This document shows, piece by piece, positions 1 to 10,163 of a stretch of DNA of 64,000 nucleotides. Position numbers and translations under genes: made by a program. Location: positions 185,472 to 249,471 of the forward strand of contig NZ_WODA01000022.1 of NCBI RefSeq assembly GCF_009729855.1. The letters are read 5' to 3'. The notes under the pieces were generated by a model, which searched no databases, had not been told where the DNA came from, and worked only from the letters and a program-made list of their open reading frames with translations. How positions within the stretch are numbered: position 1 is the stretch's first letter; every line of letters starts with the position of its first letter. Source of the stretch: Agromyces luteolus. GTDB lineage: Bacteria > Actinomycetota > Actinomycetes > Actinomycetales > Microbacteriaceae.

Positions 1-1
1 G

Positions 2-280
2 ACGGCGGGATCGTCGTTCTGCGAGTTCAAGGGCGCGGCGCGGTACTTCGACGTGCGCGGCGGGGATCGCTCCGCCCACCGCGCCGCGTGGACCTATCCG
101 ACCCCGTCGCCCGGATTCGAGGTGCTCCGCGACCGCGTCGCGGTCTACGCGGGCCCGATGGACGCCTGCACCGTCGACGGTGAGACGGCGCTCCCGCAGC
201 CCGGCGGCTTCTACGGCGGGTGGATCACGTCGATCGTGGCGGGCCCCGTCAAGGGCGCGCCCGGCACCATGGGCTGGTGA
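2..280 (+). CDS. DUF427 domain protein (C-terminal part)
   Basis: The reading frame is already open at base 2 and runs 92 codons to TGA, so the 5' end lies outside the window. The fragment has the DUF427 hallmarks: SSFCEFKGAARYFDV near the start, then VAVYAGPMDACTVDGE and QPGGFYGGWIT, ending in GTMGW. DUF427 proteins are small soluble beta-rich proteins of unknown biochemical role. An ATG at position 149 lies well inside the domain and is not the start. The next gene begins 24 bases downstream with its own promoter. Confidence 0.88.
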   Translation, partial: TAGSSFCEFKGAARYFDVRGGDRSAHRAAWTYPTPSPGFEVLRDRVAVYAGPMDACTVDGETALPQPGGFYGGWITSIVAGPVKGAPGTMGW

Positions 281-1318
<1,038 letters not shown>

Positions 1319-1322
1319 CGGC

Positions 1323-1356
1323 GACGGATGCCGCGGCGCGCCGCGAGGCATCCGTC
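1323..1356 (+). terminator. hairpin after mdh
   Basis: GACGGATGCC (1323-1332) pairs perfectly with GGCATCCGTC (1347-1356), and the spacer holds a further GC-only dyad. It starts four bases after the mdh stop. No T run follows. The arms are built from the genome-wide GGATGCC word. Confidence 0.6.
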
Positions 1357-1398
1357 GCCCCCTGCTCGGACGATCGCGGCTGTCGCGACGACACCGCC

Positions 1399-1404
1399 TA
1401 CGCT
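1399..1404 (+). promoter_or_regulatory. -10 hexamer, leaderless promoter of small membrane protein
   Basis: TACGCT ends six bases before ATG 1411, and no ribosome-binding site lies between them. Confidence 0.5.
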
Positions 1405-1410
1405 GGCAGC

Positions 1411-1617
1411 ATGGCCGCACGCGAACCGCTCTCGCCCGCACGTCGACGCCAACTCGTCGTCGGCATCGTCGTCGGGCTCATCATCGGACTCGTCGTGAGC
1501 CTCTGGACCGGGTTCTGGCTCTGGCTCGCCGCGGGACTCGCGGTCGGACTCGCCGCCGGCGCCATCATGAAGCCGCCCGGCGACGACGAGGGCTCGCAGC
1601 GCACGTCGCGGCGCTGA
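1411..1617 (+). CDS. small two-helix membrane protein
   Basis: A 68-residue protein with a basic N-terminus (AREPLSPARRRQ) followed by an almost continuous hydrophobic stretch, residues 15-52. The stretch is broken around Trp22-Trp28 into two short helices with GLIIGLVV and GLAVGLAAGA small-residue patterns. The tail is short, charged and ends in SRR. No family is recognised. The -10 spacing suggests leaderless transcription. It is followed at once by a strong bidirectional terminator and faces the acyl-CoA oxidase tail to tail. The role is unknown. Confidence 0.7.
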   Translation: MAAREPLSPARRRQLVVGIVVGLIIGLVVSLWTGFWLWLAAGLAVGLAAGAIMKPPGDDEGSQRTSRR

Positions 1618-1633
1618 GCCCGCCGCACACGAC

Positions 1634-1664
1634 GACGGGCCGGGCGCTGCGCGCCCGGCCCGTC
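1634..1664. terminator. bidirectional terminator hairpin
   Basis: GACGGGCCGGGCGC (1634-1647) and GCGCCCGGCCCGTC (1651-1664) form a perfect 14-bp stem with a three-base loop. It sits between the convergent genes ending at 1617 and 1678. Confidence 0.85.
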
Positions 1665-1677
1665 TCCCCCATTCCCG

Positions 1678-3804
1678 CTATCGCTTGGACTTCTCCGACT
1701 TCTCCGGCGTCGGCAGCGTGCCCGCCTCGCGCTGCGCGGCGTAGTATGCGCGCGCCTCGTCCTGTCGCTGCTGCTCGGCGCCCGACGCGATCGACGCGCG
1801 CAGGTGCTCGGGCGCGAAGCCGAACGCGTCGACGAGGTCGAGCGCGTAGGGACGGAGTCGCTCGACCAGGCGGTCGATGTACGCGGTGATGGCCTGCGCG
1901 CGCTGCGGCGAGAGCCGGCCGTGGATGAGGTACCACGACAGGTGGGTCTCGAGGAGGCCGAGCCCGAACAGGTCGCGGAGCCAGGTGAGCACCTGCTTCG
2001 TGCCCGCGTCCTCGGTGCGCGCGATGCCGCGCGTGAACGCCTCCCACTGGAGCAGCTCGCCGTGCGCGCGAGCCGCCTCGATGAGCTCGTTCTGGTTGCG
2101 GTTGAACAGCGCCGCCTGCTCGGCCTTCGAGAGCTTCCGCGCGTCGCGGAGGCGACCGGCGATCTCGCTGATCATGGTCTCGACCCGGTCGGTGAGGAGC
2201 TCCCGCTGCGTCTCCTCGTCGCGGAGCTCGTGCACCGAACGCGCGGTCGAGCCGAAGTCGGAGACGATCTGCGCGAGGCGGCGCAGGCCCGTGCCGTGGT
2301 AGGCGCGGTCGGCGGCCTGCGCGACGACGTATCGCGCCATCGCGCCGGCATCCGCCTTGGCGAACTGCTTCGAGAAGTCGGTCAGCAGTCGCTTGGCGAC
2401 CAGCTGGAGGAGGACGTTGTTGTCGCCCTCGAACGTGACGTAGATGTCGAGGTCCTGGCGGAGCCCGACGAGGCGGTTCTCCGCGAGGAAGCCGGCGCCG
2501 CCGCAGGCCTCGCGGGCCTCCTGCAGGGTCTCGAGCGCGTGCCAGGTCGACAGCGGCTTCAGGGCCGCGGCGATCGTCTCGAGGTCCTGGCGGTCGTCGT
2601 CGGTGTCGGCCTCGCCGGAGAACACGGCGTCGAACTTCACGAGGAACTCGTCGTGCGCGAAGACCTGCGCGTAGGTCGTCGCGAGCTTCGGCAGCAGGCG
2701 CCGCTGGTGGCGCTGGTAGTCGAGCAGCACCTCCTCGTCGGTGTCGCTGCCGGCGTTGAACTGGCGGCGCTCAGTGCCGTACGTGATCGCGATCGCGAGG
2801 CCCATCGCGCTGGCGAGGGTCGCCGCGCCGTCGAGCGAGACGCGACCCTGCACGAGCGTGCCGAGCATCGTGAAGAACCGGCGACCCGGGCTCGAGATCG
2901 GGCTCGAGTAGGTTCCGTCCGCGGCCACGGAGCCGTAGCGGTCGAGCAGGTCCTCGCGCGGCACGCGGACGTCGGTGAAGTGCAGGCGACCGTTGTCGAT
3001 GCCGTTGAGGCCGCCCTTCAGGCCGTCGTCCTCTCCGCCGATGCCGGGCAGGAAGGCGCCGGTCTCGTCGCGGAGCGGAACGTAGAACGCGTGCACGCCG
3101 TGGTTCACGCCCTTCGTGACCAGCTGGGCGAAGACCACCGCGGCGATGCCGTGCAGCGCGGCGTTGCCGAGGTAGTCCTTCCACGCGCCCCGGAACGGCG
3201 TGTTCAGGACGAACTGCTCGGTCTCGGGGTCGTAGGTCGCGGTCGTCCCGATGGCCGCCACGTCGGAGCCGTGCCCGGTCTCGGTCATCGCGAACGCGCC
3301 GGGGACCTCGAGGGTCATGATGCCGGGCAGGTACTTCTGGTGGTGCTTCTCGGTGCCGAGGTGGAGCACCGCGGCGCCGAAGAGTCCCCACTGCACGCCC
3401 GACTTGATCTGCAGGCTCGGGTCGGCGAGGACGAGCTCCTCGAAGGCGGCGATGTTGCCGCCGTGGTCGTCCGCACCGCCGAGGCTCTTCGGGAACGCCT
3501 TGTGCACCGCGCCGGACTCGACGAGCAGCCGCAACTGGCCGAGGACGCGCTCGCGGTGCTCGGCCATGCTCTGGCCGTCGATCCGCTGGAAGTCGGGGTG
3601 CGCCGCGCGCTCGCGTGCGGCGAGCCGAGCCTCCGGCCAGGTGCCGAGGAGCTGGCGTGCGAGTGCGTCGACGTCGACGACGGGAGCGTCGCTTGCGTCG
3701 ATCGGGGTGTTGGCGGGAGTGGCCGCCGCGGCACGCTCCGGGGTGCCGGGGCGCTCGGTCGTGTGCGCGGGAGCAGCGTCGGTTCGGGATGCCGTGTCGA
3801 CCAT
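1678..3804 (-). CDS. acyl-CoA oxidase / dehydrogenase family protein
   Basis: A 708-residue flavoprotein of the acyl-CoA oxidase class, expected to carry out the first, FAD-dependent step of fatty-acid beta-oxidation. The FAD/substrate segment MTETGHGSDVAAIGT is at residues 173-187, CGGAGFLAENRL near 430, and TFEGDNNVLL with the likely catalytic Glu near 457. The extended C-terminal half (ACOX domain) and the length separate it from 380-residue dehydrogenases. The first 45 residues are Ala/Pro/Thr-rich and not conserved. The start is ATG 3804 with AAGGA some 13 bases upstream. The upstream region carries two copies of GTTTGTAGG. Oxidase rather than dehydrogenase activity is inferred from architecture. 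Confidence 0.9.
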   Translation of the reverse strand: MVDTASRTDAAPAHTTERPGTPERAAAATPANTPIDASDAPVVDVDALARQLLGTWPEARLAARERAAHPDFQRIDGQSMAEHRERVLGQLRLLVESGAVHKAFPKSLGGADDHGGNIAAFEELVLADPSLQIKSGVQWGLFGAAVLHLGTEKHHQKYLPGIMTLEVPGAFAMTETGHGSDVAAIGTTATYDPETEQFVLNTPFRGAWKDYLGNAALHGIAAVVFAQLVTKGVNHGVHAFYVPLRDETGAFLPGIGGEDDGLKGGLNGIDNGRLHFTDVRVPREDLLDRYGSVAADGTYSSPISSPGRRFFTMLGTLVQGRVSLDGAATLASAMGLAIAITYGTERRQFNAGSDTDEEVLLDYQRHQRRLLPKLATTYAQVFAHDEFLVKFDAVFSGEADTDDDRQDLETIAAALKPLSTWHALETLQEAREACGGAGFLAENRLVGLRQDLDIYVTFEGDNNVLLQLVAKRLLTDFSKQFAKADAGAMARYVVAQAADRAYHGTGLRRLAQIVSDFGSTARSVHELRDEETQRELLTDRVETMISEIAGRLRDARKLSKAEQAALFNRNQNELIEAARAHGELLQWEAFTRGIARTEDAGTKQVLTWLRDLFGLGLLETHLSWYLIHGRLSPQRAQAITAYIDRLVERLRPYALDLVDAFGFAPEHLRASIASGAEQQRQDEARAYYAAQREAGTLPTPEKSEKSKR

Positions 3805-3887
3805 CGTCGGTTCGTCCTTCGTACGCGGGATAGGGCTGATCCCACGGTACGGCGGGCGTCCCGACGGACGGAGAACTGCGTTCGTCG

Positions 3888-3939
3888 CCTACAAACGCCG
3901 GTTCGCGGCATCCGAGCACGCTTGACGAACCCTACAAAC
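3888..3939 (-). promoter_or_regulatory. direct repeat upstream of acyl-CoA oxidase
   Basis: GTTTGTAGG occurs twice on the minus strand (3888-3896 and 3931-3939), 43 bp apart, in the region before the oxidase start. Each copy also resembles an extended -10 (TGTAGG). They could be twin promoters or a regulator site. Confidence 0.4.
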
Positions 3940-3983
3940 CGACCGCCGCTCGCTCTTGGATGATCGACAAGGATTCGCGTGAA

Positions 3984-4418
3984 TCAGGGCTCCGAGGGCC
4001 GATCGGGCGCCAACCCGCGGAAGAAGCGCGTCGACTCGCCCGACCACAGCAGCAACAGGATGGCGACCGCGATGAGGGCGCTCACGATCTCGTTCACCGC
4101 ACTCGTGGGGTTCGTGATCGCGGCGCTCACCGAGGCGATGATCGAGAAGACCTCGATGACGGTGATCGCGATCCGCGCCACCGAGTTGCCCCGCATCAGG
4201 CCGAAGGCGACGACGGCGGCGATCGCGCCGAGCACGAGCGAGACGGAGCCCATGATCGCCCAGGCCGTGCGCGTCGCGGCGTCCTCGCCGCCGATCGTGG
4301 CGAGGGTCAGCAGGAAGAACCCCGCGACCAGGTCGAGCGCGGCGTTCACCCAGACGAGCGCGCCCACCACCGTCACCGCCGCTGGTCGACGGACTCCCTC
4401 GATGCCCTGTCCGGTCAT
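3984..4418 (-). CDS. four-helix membrane protein, paralogue of the next gene
   Basis: A 144-residue integral membrane protein with four predicted helices: about residues 14-38, 50-75, 82-103 and 110-128. RRPAAVTVVGALVWVNAALDLVAG opens it, LMRGNSVARIAITVIEV lies in the middle, and a polar C-terminus closes it. It resembles its upstream neighbour at 4498-4902 along its whole length (shared PxxVTxxG start, LxRGxxxAR..VTVxxVxSII core), so the pair is a tandem duplication. The start is ATG 4418 with a strong GGAGGAGG site. No function is known. Confidence 0.8.
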   Translation of the reverse strand: MTGQGIEGVRRPAAVTVVGALVWVNAALDLVAGFFLLTLATIGGEDAATRTAWAIMGSVSLVLGAIAAVVAFGLMRGNSVARIAITVIEVFSIIASVSAAITNPTSAVNEIVSALIAVAILLLLWSGESTRFFRGLAPDRPSEP

Positions 4419-4440
4419 GCGTCCTCCTCCGTGTCGTGGT

Positions 4441-4490
4441 CGGGTCGTTGCGGGTCGTTGCGGGTCGTCGGGTCGTCGGGTCGTCGCAGG
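4441..4490. repeat. short tandem repeat between the paralogues
   Basis: CGGGTCGTTG is repeated twice (4441-4460) and then runs into about three GGGTCGTC units. It is a simple slippage-type repeat just upstream of the ribosome-binding site of the gene ending at 3984. Confidence 0.75.
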
Positions 4491-4497
4491 TCGCTCG

Positions 4498-4902
4498 TCA
4501 GCGCGTGAAGAACGCGCTCGCCTTCGGCGTCCAGAGCAGGATCACGACGAGGGCCGAGATCGCGAGGCCGATCCACTCGCCGACCGGGATGCCGAGGTAC
4601 GCGACCGCCAGGAAGAGCGATCCGATGATCGAGATGACCTGGAGCACCGTGACGATCAGGCGTGCGGGCTGGCTGCCCCGCAGCAGGCCGCCCGCGAGGA
4701 CGGCGGTGATCAGGCCGACGACGATCGACGCGATCGCGGCGGTGATGAGCTGCCCCGTGCCGCCGAACCCGTCGACGACCTCGGGCACCGCGAGGAGGAA
4801 GAAGAGGACGACGCCGGTGACCATGTCGATCGCCCCGGCGATGAACGCGAGCACCCCGATGATCGTGACGGTGACCGGCCGGCTTCCCTGTGCTGTGGAC
4901 AT
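4498..4902 (-). CDS. four-helix membrane protein, paralogue of the previous gene
   Basis: A 134-residue protein with four hydrophobic helices. It begins SRPVTVTIIGVLAFIAGAI and carries LLRGSQPARLIVTVLQVISI around residues 78-97, the same layout as the gene at 3984-4418. The ATG at 4902 is preceded by GGGGAAG, and TAGCAT upstream on the minus strand is a plausible -10. The two genes are separated by 79 bp and probably cotranscribed. Family function is unknown; it may act as a small structural membrane protein. Confidence 0.8.
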   Translation of the reverse strand: MSTAQGSRPVTVTIIGVLAFIAGAIDMVTGVVLFFLLAVPEVVDGFGGTGQLITAAIASIVVGLITAVLAGGLLRGSQPARLIVTVLQVISIIGSLFLAVAYLGIPVGEWIGLAISALVVILLWTPKASAFFTR

Positions 4903-5035
4903 GCGCTTCCCCGAATCCGCGCCGCCGCCCTGACGGCCTCTGGCCCGATGCTATCGACGGGGGCGCTGCGAGCGCGAGGGCCGATGGTGACGTGTCGTGA
5001 ACCCGGCGGATGCCGCGGGCGGGCGCGACCCCGAC

Positions 5036-7057
<2,022 letters not shown>

Positions 7058-7063
7058 CCGTCG

Positions 7064-7069
7064 ACCCTA
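7064..7069 (-). promoter_or_regulatory. -10 hexamer of leaderless recQ promoter
   Basis: TAGGGT on the minus strand ends six bases before the GTG start of recQ. There is no ribosome-binding site. Confidence 0.55.
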
Positions 7070-7186
7070 CCCGGCGGCTCCGACAGGTCCCACGGGTGCC
7101 GGGACCTCCACGACCGGCGGGCGACGGGGAGGACGGGTCGCGGTGCGAGTCCGCTGTGAACCACGGGCGCGCGCGCCGAGGCGACC

Positions 7187-7192
7187 TAGGCT
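7187..7192 (+). promoter_or_regulatory. -10 hexamer of leaderless SDR promoter
   Basis: TAGGCT ends seven bases before ATG 7200. It is identical in sequence to the mdh and EamA -10 boxes. Confidence 0.6.
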
Positions 7193-7199
7193 CGCGTCC

Positions 7200-7901
7200 A
7201 TGACCCGCATCGATCAGGCGCGCATCCTCGTCGTCGGAGCGACCGGTGCGCTGGGCACGTCGATCGCGCGTCGCCTCGCGGACCGCGGAGCCCGACTCGT
7301 CCTGCACGGCCGGGATGCGTCCCGGCTCGCCGACGGACCGGCGCACGTCGCCGCCGTCGCGGTGGACCTCACCGACGCCGACGCTCCGGAGGCCATCGTC
7401 GAGCGGGCGGTCGAGGCACTCGGAGGGCTCGACGCGATCGTCATGGCCGCCGGCGTCGTCGGGTTCGACGGCGTCGCGGAGACCGCGCGCGAGGACCTCG
7501 AGACCCTGTTCACCGTGAACGCCCTCGCGCCGATGCGCATCATCTCGGTCGCGCTCCCGAGCCTTCGGGAGTCCGCGTCCGAGGGGAACCAGCCCGTGGT
7601 GCTCACGATCTCGGGAATCGTCTCGGAGCTTCCGACGGCCGGGCTCGCGAGCTACTCGGCATCGAAGGCGGCACTCGCGGCGTACGTCGCGGCGGCCGGA
7701 CGGGAACTGCGGCGCAGCGGCATCCGCCTCGTCGACGCCAGACCCGGTCACACCGAGACGGGACTCGCGGAGCGCCCGCTGTTCGGAACCCCGCCCCGCT
7801 TCCCGCGGGGACACGATCCCGCGGCCGTCGCCGATCGGCTCGTGCGCGCGATCGAGGACGGTGCGACGGCGCTGCCGCCCGACGCGTTCACCGGAGCCTG
7901 A
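7200..7901 (+). CDS. short-chain dehydrogenase/reductase
   Basis: A 233-residue classical SDR. The Rossmann glycine motif GATGALGTSIARRL lies at residues 13-26, an acidic VDLTD segment follows, and VMAAGVVG replaces the usual NNAG. The catalytic Tyr-x3-Lys is in YSASKAAL, with an upstream Ser in LTISGIV. The protein is short and lacks an obvious substrate-binding extension, so the substrate cannot be inferred. The ATG at 7200 is set by the -10 box; longer in-frame starts upstream run back into the recQ promoter. It is divergent from recQ with 142 bp between. Confidence 0.9.
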   Translation: MTRIDQARILVVGATGALGTSIARRLADRGARLVLHGRDASRLADGPAHVAAVAVDLTDADAPEAIVERAVEALGGLDAIVMAAGVVGFDGVAETAREDLETLFTVNALAPMRIISVALPSLRESASEGNQPVVLTISGIVSELPTAGLASYSASKAALAAYVAAAGRELRRSGIRLVDARPGHTETGLAERPLFGTPPRFPRGHDPAAVADRLVRAIEDGATALPPDAFTGA

Positions 7902-7938
7902 TCGGGCCCCGACGCTGCGCCGGGCGGCAGCTCGGTCG

Positions 7939-8625
7939 TCAACGACCGGGTGAAGGCCCGTCGGGATCGTCGGTCGACTCGGGATCGTCGGTCGAGGCGG
8001 TCGCGTCGGGCTCGGCCGCGCTGCCGGCGGCATCCGCTCCGCGCGGTGCGCGGCGGACGAAGAGGAACGCGACCGCGGCGGCGACGGCGACGGCCAGCAC
8101 GCCGGCGCCGATCCAGACGAGGTCCTGCGCGGCACCGCTCGACGACGCCTCGCCGGCCTGCGCGTCGCCGTCGTCCTCGCCCGCTCCCGCGGCGTCGGCG
8201 CACGGCGAGGCGTCGGCGCCCTCCGCCACGGGCTCGCCGTCGGCGGGCTCCCAGTCGAACTCGAAGTCGCCAGAGATCGGGTGCCCGTCGGCCGAGACCA
8301 CTCGCCACACGACGGTGTACTCGCCCGGCCCGCCGAGTTCGGCCGCGACGCTCGCGATGGGTCCGTCGACGGCGGCGCACGCCGTGGCGTAGTGGAGCCC
8401 GTCGGGACCGACGACGTCCATCGCCGCGGCGCCGTCGGCGTCGAGCAGGGCGTCGTTGGTCTCGAGCCAGACGACGCCGGGTTGCTCGGTCACGGTGTCC
8501 TCGCCGTCGGGCGAGACGGCGATCACCGTGTTGTGCGCGAACGCCGGCACGGCTGGACCGCCGACCGCGACCAGGGCGGCGAGCGCCGCCCCGGTCGCGG
8601 CGAGCCGGGTGCTCCGGCGCGACAT
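7939..8625 (-). CDS. CopC-domain copper-resistance protein, membrane-anchored
   Basis: A 228-residue exported protein: signal peptide (residues 1-30, ending PAFAH), a CopC beta-sandwich whose first His follows the cleavage site, and the family signature VSADGHPISGDFEFDW. A low-complexity acidic linker leads to one C-terminal transmembrane helix (QDLVWIGAGVLAVAVAAAVAFLFV) and a Ser/Asp-rich tail. CopC domains bind copper outside the membrane. It lies five bases behind the YcnI-like gene and is surely cotranscribed. Unlike many relatives it is not fused to a CopD/YcnJ multi-helix domain. Confidence 0.9.
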   Translation of the reverse strand: MSRRSTRLAATGAALAALVAVGGPAVPAFAHNTVIAVSPDGEDTVTEQPGVVWLETNDALLDADGAAAMDVVGPDGLHYATACAAVDGPIASVAAELGGPGEYTVVWRVVSADGHPISGDFEFDWEPADGEPVAEGADASPCADAAGAGEDDGDAQAGEASSSGAAQDLVWIGAGVLAVAVAAAVAFLFVRRAPRGADAAGSAAEPDATASTDDPESTDDPDGPSPGR

Positions 8626-8630
8626 GGTCG

Positions 8631-9365
8631 TCAGGCCTTCTTCCCGCGACGTGCGAGGATCGCGACCGTCAGGCCGGCGGCGCCCACGGCGAGGCCGGTG
8701 ATGCCGAGCACCCGGCCCAGGACGTCGACCGAGCCCTGCGTGGCCGCGGTCTCCTCGGCCTCGTGCTCCTCGCCGTGCTCGTCCGAGGCCTCCTCGGCGT
8801 CGCCGTGGCCGTGCGCGTCGCCGGTCGCCTCGGTGACCTCGATCGCCGGAGCCGGTCGCTCCGGCTCGGCGCCGTCGTCGCCGACGGGCTCGCTCCAGTC
8901 GTTCTCGCCCTCGGTGCAGGCCTGCAGCACCGGGAATTCGAGGCGCTCGCCCGCGGCGTCCTCCGGCAGCAGGACCTGGACCTGGAAGGTCTCGCGGTAG
9001 CCGTCGGGCTGCGGCGTCTCGGCCGTGTAGACGACCTGCCCGACGCGCTCGGCGATCACGTCGCCGTGCGCGCCCTCGACGGGCTCGTCGAGCTCGACCA
9101 TGACCTTCTCGACGTCCCAGCCCGGCTTGAGGGTCGGCGTGACCGACAGGATCGACTCGGGGATGTCGATGGTGTAGCTCGCGGTCGGCGAGCCGTCGCA
9201 GCCGTGACCGGACGCGAACTCGAGGACGGCGTACGAGCCCGCGGCGGTCGAGCTCGGGTTGACGACGACGTGGGCCTGTGCCGCGACGGGCGCGGCGAGG
9301 GCGAGCAGGGTGCCGGCGCCGAGGGCGGTCGCGGCGGCTGCGGTGGTGCGGGTGATGGATCGCAT
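8631..9365 (-). CDS. YcnI-like DUF1775 protein
   Basis: A 244-residue exported protein. The signal peptide (about 1-31) ends ...AAQAH, so the mature protein begins with the conserved copper-ligand His (HVVVNPSSTAAG). The DUF1775 domain includes LKPGWDVEKV with its conserved Trp. A His/Glu-rich linker (GDAHGHGDAEEASDEHGEEHEAE) and a C-terminal helix with an RRGKKA tail anchor it. YcnI from Bacillus binds Cu(II) through the N-terminal amine/His and a Trp brace. The start ATG 9365 has GGAGAAG upstream. It precedes the CopC gene by five bases, which supports a role in copper handling. Confidence 0.9.
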   Translation of the reverse strand: MRSITRTTAAAATALGAGTLLALAAPVAAQAHVVVNPSSTAAGSYAVLEFASGHGCDGSPTASYTIDIPESILSVTPTLKPGWDVEKVMVELDEPVEGAHGDVIAERVGQVVYTAETPQPDGYRETFQVQVLLPEDAAGERLEFPVLQACTEGENDWSEPVGDDGAEPERPAPAIEVTEATGDAHGHGDAEEASDEHGEEHEAEETAATQGSVDVLGRVLGITGLAVGAAGLTVAILARRGKKA

Positions 9366-9464
9366 CGGTGTTCTTCTTCTCCAAAGGGGTGCGTGGACGC
9401 GCTGCCGCGTTCGTCGGCAGTGGTTCGGCGCGTCGGCGCGAACGGATTCGGGGGTCGTGACCGC

Positions 9465-10082
9465 TCAGGCGGCCGCGATCACCGTCGGCGGGCCGCGGTG
9501 CCGGAGGGTGGAGAGGAGGAGGATGCCGAGGTGCGGCGGGCCGTCGCGGCGGGAGACCGGCGGGCGGGCGTCGCCTCGGCGGGCGACCGGTGCGCCCGCG
9601 AGGGCGGTGACGAGCAGGCGGATGCCGCGCGCGAGCGCGCCGCCCACGGCGGCGACGACGGCGGCCGAGCGGCCGAGCACGACGAGGAACGCGACCGTGA
9701 GGGCCGCGGCGGCCACGTGCGCCACCGGCATCGCGGCGTGGCCGTGGTCGACGGCGACGAACGCGTCGAGCGGGATGGCCCCGCCGGCCGCGTGGAGCGC
9801 GTGGGCGTCGACGGATGCCGCGGCTCCCGCGCCGGGCGTACCGAGCGAGTAGAGCAGGTGCAGGGCGGCCTGCGCGACGAGCGCCGCGACCGAGGCCCGC
9901 AGGAGCGGCATCCGCCCGCCGACGACGACCATCGCCACCGGGACGGAGAACGCGAATGCGAGGGCCAGCGCGATCGGGCCGGGCGGCGTGCCGCCGCCGA
10001 CCGTGTGCGCGAGGGATGCCGCCAGCACCGCGAACGCGGCGACGGCCGCGCCGCGCGCTGCGCGTGCACCTCGGGTCATCAC
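9465..10082 (-). CDS. polytopic membrane protein upstream of ycnI/copC
   Basis: A 205-residue protein with about five hydrophobic helices and several histidines (DAHALHAAGG, DHGHAAMPVAH) near membrane boundaries, then a basic C-terminus. I do not recognise a family. It reads into the YcnI gene with a 99-bp gap. Position and His content suggest a copper-linked membrane partner, but this is inference only. ATG 10082 and ATG 10079 are both possible starts. The Ala-rich composition is typical of this genome, so the gene call rests on membrane pattern and strand continuity. Confidence 0.65.
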   Translation of the reverse strand: MMTRGARAARGAAVAAFAVLAASLAHTVGGGTPPGPIALALAFAFSVPVAMVVVGGRMPLLRASVAALVAQAALHLLYSLGTPGAGAAASVDAHALHAAGGAIPLDAFVAVDHGHAAMPVAHVAAAALTVAFLVVLGRSAAVVAAVGGALARGIRLLVTALAGAPVARRGDARPPVSRRDGPPHLGILLLSTLRHRGPPTVIAAA

Positions 10083-10113
10083 CCCACCAGCGTAGTCGCC
10101 CCGAGACGCGGAA

Positions 10114-10141
10114 GCGGCCCCGGGCCGAAGCCCGGGGCCGC
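10114..10141 (-). terminator. terminator hairpin of the 5'-nucleotidase gene
   Basis: GCGGCCCCGGGC (10114-10125) and GCCCGGGGCCGC (10130-10141) form a perfect 12-bp stem with a four-base loop (TTCG on the minus strand). It sits just past the stop at 10164. Confidence 0.8.
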
Positions 10142-10163
10142 CTGCGTGAGGACTCGATTCAGC

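Noticed and set aside
8626..9384. N-terminal extension of the CopC protein through the YcnI gene
   Set aside because: The frame is open but reads a basic shadow of YcnI; the true start has a signal peptide directly after it.
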